A DNA stretch of 59,916 nucleotides from UBA4416 sp031539425 (GTDB lineage Bacteria; Bacteroidota; Bacteroidia; B-17B0; Aurantibacillaceae), in NCBI GenBank assembly GCA_031539425.1, contig JAVKLI010000104.1:1-59916 (forward strand), read 5' to 3'. The first letter of the stretch is position 1, and every line of letters starts with the position of its first letter. Below are positions 54,022 to 59,916 of the stretch, piece by piece. Below the pieces are notes generated by a model, which was not told the origin of the DNA, did not search any database, and saw only the letters and a program-made list of their open reading frames with translations. The translations under genes were made by a program, and so were the position numbers.

Positions 54022-54852
54022 GTGTGTAAAACAAATTTACAAGGAATAATGGATAATAGTTTTGGACAAAATGGAATAATTTATTATGATAAAATTAGCT
54101 TAATGGGTATAGCTCCTAATTATATATCTGGACTTAAAATAGGACCAAACAACGATATTTTTATTTCAATTAATCATGCTGACAGTTGCTTTATTTTAAA
54201 TTATAATGCCAATGGCACACTTAATCAAAATTTTGGTATAAATGGCGCCGTAAAAACTAGGTTTACTGAAGTAATAGGCACCAACACCGTTTTTATGAGC
54301 ATGGTTAAAGACTTTGATATACAAATAGATGGTAAAATTATTTTATTAGAAGATAACTCATTAGCTAATAACATCATAAACCCTAATTCTAATCAAGTCT
54401 TAATTCGTTTAAACACCAATGGTAGCATTGATACCACTTTTAACAATGGTAAACGAATAAATATTGATAAACAATATGGATTTAATTTTATAAAGTACAT
54501 TGCACCAACTCATTTATACCTTGCGGGTGCTTCTACTTCAACACTTACCCCACCATATGATATGATTGCCACCGTTTTAAAATACAACTTAAGTAATGTG
54601 GTAGGTATCAACGAAACCGATAAACAAACCATTTTACAAATTTACCCCAACCCCTTTACCAATCAACTATTTGTAAACAATATGCACGAGGTTAAAACTT
54701 TGCACTTATTTGATGTACTGGGCAAGCAAATAAAAATTAATGTACAAGGTAATACAGTATTTACAGAAGCTACCTTAACAAGCGGGCTATACTTTTTAAA
54801 AGCACAGCTTAAAAATGGTGTCACTGTAACGCAAAAGGTGGTGAAGGAGTGA
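54022..54852 (+). CDS. Delta-60-repeat T9SS type A protein, 3' part of a frameshifted gene
   Basis: 276 residues from GTG 54022 as read, but the same frame is open upstream to 53950 and continues the 53294 gene. It has further delta-60 repeats (MDNSFGQNGI, LNQNFGINGA, IDTTFNNGKR) and a type A T9SS tail (ILQIYPNPFTNQLFV, LHLFDVLGKQIKIN, LTSGLYFLKAQLKNG). The whole product would be a secreted beta-propeller displayed on the surface; partner unknown. The tail alone, made from an internal start, would lack a signal peptide and could not be exported. Confidence 0.75.
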   Translation: MCKTNLQGIMDNSFGQNGIIYYDKISLMGIAPNYISGLKIGPNNDIFISINHADSCFILNYNANGTLNQNFGINGAVKTRFTEVIGTNTVFMSMVKDFDIQIDGKIILLEDNSLANNIINPNSNQVLIRLNTNGSIDTTFNNGKRINIDKQYGFNFIKYIAPTHLYLAGASTSTLTPPYDMIATVLKYNLSNVVGINETDKQTILQIYPNPFTNQLFVNNMHEVKTLHLFDVLGKQIKINVQGNTVFTEATLTSGLYFLKAQLKNGVTVTQKVVKE

Positions 54853-54853
54853 G

Positions 54854-54888
54854 GTTAAATAAAAAATAATTACTTCAAATTATTTAAC
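54854..54888. repeat. AT-rich inverted repeat between convergent genes
   Basis: GTTAAATAA (54854-54862) and TTATTTAAC (54880-54888) are perfect 9-base inverted arms with a 17-base loop at the convergence of the delta-60 protein and TPR lipoprotein genes. The arms contain no G/C clamp beyond the outer pair, so terminator function is possible but unproven. Confidence 0.35.
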
Positions 54889-55895
54889 GCATTGATAGCG
54901 TCAAAAAAATTAGGGTTAATTTGTATACACTGTTTATAATCATCTTTAGCTAGTTGGTTTTTTTTTTGAGCTTCGTAACAGGTGGCTCTAGCGTAGTATG
55001 CCATAGCGTGGTTTGTATTAATTAAAATTACTTTATTAAAATATTGAATGGCTAAATTATAATCGTTTTTTATTGCCAAGGCTATAAAACCCATATTATA
55101 AAGGGAGTTTTGATGTGTAGAATCTATTTTTAAAATTGTTTGATAATTATTTTTTGCCTCTTCAAAGTCTTCATTATTTTGATACAACATAGCCAGCGCA
55201 TATATAATATCTGTAGAGGTAGGATTAATTTTTATTGCAGATTGGTAATATTCTTTTGCTAAAGGATTTTTTTTGGCAGCATAAATTAAGCCTAAGGTAT
55301 AAAAAGCATTAAGGTTGTCAGAATCTTGCTCTATGGCTGTTTCGTAGCTAGAGATGGCTTTTGAAGTATCACCAGTTTCTAAATATATTTTACCTTTTAA
55401 TAAATAAGCTTGGGCTAGGCTTACATCAATACGTAAAGCTGAGTTAATTAATTGAAATGAACGTTCATATTGCTTTAAAAAGAAATACATTTCGCCTAAT
55501 TTTAATAAGCCCTCCGTGTTTGATGAAAATTTTTTTACCGTTTTTTCTAAAACTTCTTTGCATAATTTTGGTTCATTTTGCATCAAGTAAGCATCCGCTT
55601 TTGCTATCCAAGCTTCTGCATAATTAGAATCTATTAATATAGCTCGGTTTGCGTCATTTAGAGCATCTTCTGGAAGGCGGTAGTTTAAATAAATTTTAGA
55701 TCGCTGTATGTATAATCTAACATTATCTATCGAATCTAAAATGTTTTTGTTAAGCAGTTGTAATTCTTGACTATTTAATTTAATGCTTAATGAATCGTTG
55801 TGTTTTATATCTTGAGCTGTGTTTACTTGATGCTGTTGGCAAGTATTAAATGCAAGTAATATTATAACACATTTAAAAAAAACAAAATACTTCAT
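54870..55895 (-). CDS. TPR-repeat lipoprotein
   Basis: 341 residues. A lipoprotein signal with LLAFNTC (Cys19) and a QQHQ spacer precede about eight tetratricopeptide repeats, for example SNYAEAWIAKADAYLMQNEP, AQAYLLKGKIYLETGDTSKA, LNAFYTLGLIYAAKKNP and HAMAYYARATCYEAQKKN. TPR solenoids bind other proteins; targets are not known. It follows the OmpH gene by 12 bases on the minus strand and may be cotranscribed with polA-mce-ompH. Confidence 0.85.
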   Translation of the reverse strand: MKYFVFFKCVIILLAFNTCQQHQVNTAQDIKHNDSLSIKLNSQELQLLNKNILDSIDNVRLYIQRSKIYLNYRLPEDALNDANRAILIDSNYAEAWIAKADAYLMQNEPKLCKEVLEKTVKKFSSNTEGLLKLGEMYFFLKQYERSFQLINSALRIDVSLAQAYLLKGKIYLETGDTSKAISSYETAIEQDSDNLNAFYTLGLIYAAKKNPLAKEYYQSAIKINPTSTDIIYALAMLYQNNEDFEEAKNNYQTILKIDSTHQNSLYNMGFIALAIKNDYNLAIQYFNKVILINTNHAMAYYARATCYEAQKKNQLAKDDYKQCIQINPNFFDAINALNNLK

Positions 55896-55907
55896 ATAAA
55901 ACTTATT

Positions 55908-56456
55908 TTATTTTTTTACCCCAAGTGCTTTTAATACCTCTTCGCTTTTATCTAATTTAGGGTTTGCATAAAGCATTGATATATCAGAGGCTTTATCAAA
56001 TATAATCATCAACCCGCCCTTATCTGCTACTTGTTTAACGGCACTATATATTTTATCTTGTAGTGGCTTTACTAAATCTACTCGTTTTTTATATAATTCG
56101 CCATCTACACCAAATTTACTTTTTTGAAACTCTTGCATTTCTTCTTCTTTTTTGGCAATATCAGCCATGCGTTTTTTTTTCATTTCATCTGTAAGCAAAA
56201 CAGATTCTGCCTGAAGCACTTTAGATAATTTTTCTATTTCCGTTACTTTAAGTTCTAATTCTTTTTCCCATTGCTCCGATGATTTATTGAGCTCCTTTTG
56301 CGTACTAGCATATTCGGGCATTTTGTTTAATATATAATCAGAATCTACAAAAGCAAATTTTTGTGCTTGTGCAACATTTATAGCAATAACTAAAAAAATT
56401 AATACACTTAATAATATTTTTAAATTAGATATTGGGCTTATTTTTTTTCTTGACAT
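55908..56456 (-). CDS. OmpH/Skp family periplasmic chaperone
   Basis: 182 residues with a signal peptide (MSRKKISPISNLKILLSVLI then FLVIAINVAQA-Q). The mature protein begins FAFVDSDYILNKMPEY, the OmpH/Skp start, followed by a long charged coiled coil (about residues 50-115) and LVKPLQDKIYSAVKQVADKGG. The C-terminal FDKASDISMLYANPKLDKSEEVL is typical of Bacteroidota OmpH. Skp holds unfolded outer-membrane proteins in the periplasm. Its 5' end overlaps the mce 3' end by 19 bases. Confidence 0.9.
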   Translation of the reverse strand: MSRKKISPISNLKILLSVLIFLVIAINVAQAQKFAFVDSDYILNKMPEYASTQKELNKSSEQWEKELELKVTEIEKLSKVLQAESVLLTDEMKKKRMADIAKKEEEMQEFQKSKFGVDGELYKKRVDLVKPLQDKIYSAVKQVADKGGLMIIFDKASDISMLYANPKLDKSEEVLKALGVKK

Positions 56457-56842
56457 AATTCTATTAATATTTTGTTGGTTGTTTTTGGATGTAAAAAAGC
56501 TATGCGTTTGTTATCGGCGCCATCTTTAGGTGTTATGTTTATTAATTCAAATTCTAAAGCTGTTAATCTTTTTATTTCTTCATCTATATCATCTACTTCT
56601 AAAGCAATATGATGAATGCCTTCGCCTTTTTTTTGTATAAACTTAGCAATGGCGCTTGTTGGGGCTTGTGCTTCTAGTAATTCTATTTTTGTGTCGCCTA
56701 CTTTAAAAAAAGATGTTTCAACCGCTTCGCTTGTAACGCTTTCTGATTTATAAGGTTGTTGGTTTAATAATTTAGCAAATAACTCGTTGGATATTTTAAT
56801 ATCAGAAACCGCTATACCAATATGTTCAATTTTTTTTATCAT
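56438..56842 (-). CDS. mce: Methylmalonyl-CoA epimerase
   Basis: 134 residues of the vicinal oxygen chelate fold. It interconverts (S)- and (R)-methylmalonyl-CoA. Metal-ligand blocks are KIEHIGIAVSDI (His), AVETSFFKVGDTKIELLEA (Glu), KGEGIHHIALEVDDID (His) and KILIELCQ (Glu). It sits between polA and ompH on the minus strand; the carboxylase that makes its substrate, pccB, is at 48452. Confidence 0.93.
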   Translation of the reverse strand: MIKKIEHIGIAVSDIKISNELFAKLLNQQPYKSESVTSEAVETSFFKVGDTKIELLEAQAPTSAIAKFIQKKGEGIHHIALEVDDIDEEIKRLTALEFELINITPKDGADNKRIAFLHPKTTNKILIELCQEKK

Positions 56843-56848
56843 ACTATT

Positions 56849-59707
56849 TTAATGTGCATCAAGCCAATTGTTTCCTGTTCCTACACTTACTTCTACCGGT
56901 ACTTTTAAAGGTAAGGCCTCTTGCATTAATTTTTTAATAATGGGTTGTATTCTGCCTAATTCTGGTTTATAAATATCAAAAATTAATTCGTCATGTACTT
57001 GCAATAATAATTTTGATTTTAAATTTAATTTATTTAGCTCATCATGAATGTTAATCATTGCTATTTTAATCATATCGGCTGCAGAACCTTGTATGGGTGC
57101 ATTTATAGCATTTCTTTCGGCAAATGAGCGAACGGTAGCGTTGTTAGAATTAATATCTTTTAACCAGCGTTTTCTACCCAATAAGGTTTGAACAAAGCCT
57201 GTTTCTCTGGCAAAATTAATGGTGTCGTCCATATATTTTTTGATGGCTGTGTATTGCGCAAAATAATTATCTATTAATGTTTTTGCTTCGACCCTTGGTA
57301 TGTTTAAGTTTTCTGCTAGGCCAAATGCACCTTGTCCGTATATAATTCCAAAATTAACACTCTTAGCTTTGTATCTCATATCTTTGGTTACTTCGGCTTC
57401 TGCTACATTAAATACTTTGGCAGCAGTAGCAATGTGTATGTCTTTATTTAAATTAAAGGCTTCGCACATGGCTTCATCTCCGCTAATGGAGGCTACAATG
57501 CGTAATTCTATTTGGCTATAATCGGCGCTTAATAAAGTGTAGTCTTCATTTCGAGGAATAAAAGCGGTGCGTATTTGTCGGCCACGTTCTGTACGTATTG
57601 GAATATTTTGGAGGTTTGGGTTATCGCTACTTAATCTTCCGGTTACGGCAACTACTTGATTATAGGTAGTGTGTATACGCTGAGTAATGGGGTTTATCAA
57701 TAAAGGTAAGGTATCTACATAGGTTGATTTTAGTTTTACCAATTCTCTATAATCTAAAATTTTAGAAACAATAGGATGTTTGTTTTCTAATTTAGAAAGA
57801 ATGTCTTCGCTTGTGGCGTACTGACCGGTTTTAGTTTTTTTTGGTTTGTCAATAATTTTTAAATAATCAAATAATATTTCGCCTACTTGTTTGGGTGAGG
57901 CAATGTTAAATTTGGTTCCGGCTAGTTGTTGTATGTCGGCATCTACTTTGGTTATATCTTCTTGCAGCTCTTTAGAAAAAGTGTTTAATTTTTTTACATC
58001 TAAATTTATGCCTTCTCTTTCCATTGCCGATAGGGTTTTAATTAAAGGCAATTCAACTGTTTCAAATAATTTTTTAGTTTCAGTTTGGTTTAATTTTTCA
58101 TCAAAAATAGTTTTAAGTTGTAGGGTTATATCTGCGTCTTCGGCTGCGTAATTAGTAATTACATCAAGCGGAACATCTCGCATATTAATTTGATCTTTCC
58201 CTTTTTTTCCTATTAAAGTTTCAATGCTTATGGGTTGGTAATCTAAATAGGTTTCTGCCAGTATGTTCATGTTATGACGCATATCGGGCATAATTAAATA
58301 ATGTGCCACCATGGTATCAAACATTTTATTTTTAATGTCTATACCATAGTTTAATAACATTTGATAATCGTATTTTATATTTTGACCTATTACTGTTTTT
58401 GTTGTGTTTTCAAAAATTGGTTTAAAATGATTTAATTGTTCTAGTGCCTCTTGTTTGTTGGATTTAATTGGTATATAATACGCTTCATTGGCTTTTACAG
58501 AAAAGGATAAACCAACTAATTCTGCCTGAATGGTATCTAAGCCTGTGGTTTCGGTATCAAAGCAATATTCGTTTTCTAAATTTAATATTGAAATTAAATT
58601 TAAAATACTTTGTTCGGTATCACATAAAATATAATTTGGCTTTGTATCTAAAATAGTTTTATAAATTTTAGTTGGCTCCTCTGCATCTTCTGTTTGACTA
58701 CTAATGGGTGTAGGTTGCGTTTCTTCACTATTAAATAAATCTACTATTTTAGACGTACTTTGGGTTAAGGAACTTGTAGACTCGGGTGTTTCAATTACCT
58801 CGCCCAATACCTTTAAAGCTAGGTTTCTAAATTCTAGTTCGGTAAACGTGTTTTTTAAAGCTTCTTTGTTTATTGATTTTAATTCTAGTTCTTGGTCATT
58901 TAAAACATAAGGCACATCAATTATTATGGTAGCTAATTTTTTTGATTGAAGCGCTTGTTCTTTATTAGCTTCTACTTTTTCTTTGAGTTTGCCTTTTAGT
59001 TTATCTGTATTAATTAATAAATTTTCGATGTTATCAAAATCTTTAATTAGCTGAATGGCTGTTTTTTCGCCCACTCCAGGTATGCCTGGTATGTTGTCTA
59101 CCTTATCTCCCATAAGCCCTAGTATATCTATTAGTTGGGCTACATTTTTTATGTCCCATTTTTTACATATCTCTTCTACACCTAATACTTCGGCGCCATT
59201 GCCAAGCCTGGCAGGTTTGTACATAAAAGTGTTGGTATTTACCAATTGGCCATAATCTTTATCGGGCGTCATCATATAGGTTGTATAGCCTAGTTTTTCT
59301 GCTTGATAGGCTAATGTGCCAATTACATCATCGGCTTCAAAACCGGGGTATTTGATGATGGGAATATTAAATCCTTCTATTATTTGAATAATAAAAGGTA
59401 AGCATTTACGCAAATCTTCAGGCATCTCTTCTCTATTTGCTTTATATTCAGGGTATTCTATATGCCTTACTGTTGCTTCTGGTGTATCAAATACTACAGC
59501 TATGTGCGAGGGTTTTTCTTTATTTAATATTTCTAACAGCGTGTTTGTAAATCCAAACGCTGCAGATGTATTTAACCCTTTAGAATTAATGCGGGGGTTA
59601 TTGCTAAAGGCAAAGTAAGAGCGGTATATTAACGCGAAAGCATCTAATAAAAATAATTTTTTTGGTATGTTTTTTGAAATCAAAGCTACGTAAAGTTGTT
59701 TGAACAA
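56849..59707 (-). CDS. polA: DNA polymerase I
   Basis: 952 residues as read, all three activities. The 5' nuclease (about 1-300) has DAFALIYRSYFAF, DDVIGTLAYQAE, DKDYGQLV and GVGEKTAIQLIKDF. The 3'-5' exonuclease (about 370-560) has the DEDD start CFDTETTGLD and NYAAEDADITLQL. The polymerase shows ADYSQIELRIVASISGD, RYKAKSVNFGIIYGQGAFGL and LLLQVHDELIFD. There is no ATG near the family start: the longest frame begins at TTG 59707, overlapping a promoter-like box, and a second TTG at 59683 just before ISKNIPKKLFLLDAF fits homologues better. The polymerase fills repair gaps and removes RNA primers. Confidence 0.96.
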   Translation of the reverse strand: MFKQLYVALISKNIPKKLFLLDAFALIYRSYFAFSNNPRINSKGLNTSAAFGFTNTLLEILNKEKPSHIAVVFDTPEATVRHIEYPEYKANREEMPEDLRKCLPFIIQIIEGFNIPIIKYPGFEADDVIGTLAYQAEKLGYTTYMMTPDKDYGQLVNTNTFMYKPARLGNGAEVLGVEEICKKWDIKNVAQLIDILGLMGDKVDNIPGIPGVGEKTAIQLIKDFDNIENLLINTDKLKGKLKEKVEANKEQALQSKKLATIIIDVPYVLNDQELELKSINKEALKNTFTELEFRNLALKVLGEVIETPESTSSLTQSTSKIVDLFNSEETQPTPISSQTEDAEEPTKIYKTILDTKPNYILCDTEQSILNLISILNLENEYCFDTETTGLDTIQAELVGLSFSVKANEAYYIPIKSNKQEALEQLNHFKPIFENTTKTVIGQNIKYDYQMLLNYGIDIKNKMFDTMVAHYLIMPDMRHNMNILAETYLDYQPISIETLIGKKGKDQINMRDVPLDVITNYAAEDADITLQLKTIFDEKLNQTETKKLFETVELPLIKTLSAMEREGINLDVKKLNTFSKELQEDITKVDADIQQLAGTKFNIASPKQVGEILFDYLKIIDKPKKTKTGQYATSEDILSKLENKHPIVSKILDYRELVKLKSTYVDTLPLLINPITQRIHTTYNQVVAVTGRLSSDNPNLQNIPIRTERGRQIRTAFIPRNEDYTLLSADYSQIELRIVASISGDEAMCEAFNLNKDIHIATAAKVFNVAEAEVTKDMRYKAKSVNFGIIYGQGAFGLAENLNIPRVEAKTLIDNYFAQYTAIKKYMDDTINFARETGFVQTLLGRKRWLKDINSNNATVRSFAERNAINAPIQGSAADMIKIAMINIHDELNKLNLKSKLLLQVHDELIFDIYKPELGRIQPIIKKLMQEALPLKVPVEVSVGTGNNWLDAH

Positions 59708-59712
59708 ACTTA
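59705..59712 (-). promoter_or_regulatory. polA: -7 promoter box near the polA start
   Basis: On the minus strand TAAGTTTG exactly fits TAnnTTTG. It overlaps the TTG of the longest polA frame (59707), which would place transcription start downstream of that codon and favours TTG 59683. A second fit, TAGCTTTG at 59688-59681, lies just downstream. Motif-only evidence. Confidence 0.4.
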
Positions 59713-59777
59713 CAACAAATAAATTTACAGCTTTAGATAAGATTAATTTTTAGGCAAAAGTTTTTTCGATAAACGTT

Positions 59778-59916
59778 TTACTTACCCAACCTTTCTTCTA
59801 AAGCTTTTAAACGCTTTTCGAGTGCTTCATTTTTAGCCTCTTGCGTTTGTAATTGCTTTTGTTGTGCCTCTATAATAGTTTGTTGTTCAATATTAACTTG
59901 ATCTAGTTCTTTTACC
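59778..59916 (-). CDS. C-terminal coiled coil of a truncated protein (possibly tail-fibre/S74-type)
   Basis: A minus-strand frame enters from the right edge and ends at TAA 59778-59780. The 45 residues visible form a Gln/Glu/Lys-rich heptad pattern: ELDQVNIEQQTIIEAQQKQ, then QTQEAKNEALEKRLKALEER. This is a typical C-terminal coiled coil of Bacteroidota tail-fibre-domain (peptidase S74 chaperone) proteins, whose end reads like IEQQQIIEAQQKQI. The body lies outside the window, so the family call is tentative. It is separated from polA by about 70 bases. Confidence 0.6.
   Translation of the reverse strand, partial: VKELDQVNIEQQTIIEAQQKQLQTQEAKNEALEKRLKALEERLGK

Noticed and set aside
1..59916. 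CRISPR arrays, tRNA or rRNA genes, prophage or integrase genes
   Set aside because: No regularly spaced direct repeats, tRNA-like cloverleaf or rRNA-like sequence, and no integrase or phage structural gene seen by eye; only an IS30 end at the left edge. A tRNAscan or Rfam search would settle it.

Overview
This is a chromosomal segment of an AT-rich member of the Bacteroidota, probably an aerobic, Flavobacteriales- or Chitinophagales-like lineage. The evidence is: type IX secretion (T9SS) cargo with type A and type B sorting tails, the T9SS component PorZ beside recO, a TonB receptor/DUF4249 pair, Bacteroidota-type promoter boxes (TAnnTTTG) and few recognisable Shine-Dalgarno sites. HemF, the oxygen-dependent coproporphyrinogen oxidase, argues for aerobic life. 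Most of the window is housekeeping sequence. I see no rRNA, tRNA, CRISPR array or prophage.
Layout. 1-128 is the 3' end of an IS30-type transposase. 171-10160 holds a T9SS type B cargo protein, accD and a class I aldolase (minus strand), a TonB receptor/DUF4249 pair, a T9SS beta-propeller protein and an AT-rich GT-C glycosyltransferase. 10223-13568 (minus) is a rsfS-ftsH-lipoprotein run. 13642-16770 has birA, a PaaG-like isomerase, ispE and an outer-membrane barrel. 16859-25390 (plus) runs mgtE, an unknown gene, a GNAT, a type IIG restriction-methylase, tgt and an LptF/G permease. 25418-29419 (minus) is a tightly overlapping hutI-thiE-like-thiD-thiE-thiG operon. After a tex remnant come recO and porZ. 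32981-37438 (plus) is a cassette of a small lipoprotein, a cytochrome/copper-monooxygenase T9SS protein, an MBOAT acyltransferase and its AlgJ-like partner. 37445-40709 (minus) is dxr-rseP-barrel. 41013-42436 has two lipoproteins, the first interrupted by a G12 tract. 42569-44086 (minus) is acpP-fabF. 44222-53040 (plus) is guaA, a LysM/binding-protein fusion, hemF, a propionyl-CoA-carboxylase-type subunit, an M61 peptidase and purD. 53294-54852 is a frameshifted delta-60-repeat T9SS protein. The minus-strand run polA-mce-ompH-TPR lipoprotein and a partial coiled-coil protein close the window.
How the genes connect. Fatty-acid synthesis is represented by accD, acpP, fabF and birA; biotin links BirA to the carboxylases. 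Propionate/methylmalonyl-CoA handling is represented by pccB and mce. Isoprenoid synthesis uses the MEP route (dxr, ispE). Envelope functions (RseP, Skp/OmpH, LptF/G, FtsH, MBOAT/AlgJ, PorZ) support a surface rich in secreted and acylated material.
Points of most interest: (1) a G12 homopolymer near the 5' end of a lipoprotein gene, a textbook arrangement for on/off phase variation, here in the off frame; (2) an A7 tract where one missing base would restore the natural C-terminus of the type IIG enzyme; (3) a ribosome-silencing factor RsfS carrying a near-perfect x-x-K-K-x pentapeptide tail of about 70 residues; (4) the copper monooxygenase/acyltransferase surface cassette; (5) a decayed tex S1-domain fragment. 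I did not find a system I can firmly call undescribed; items 1 and 3 come closest.
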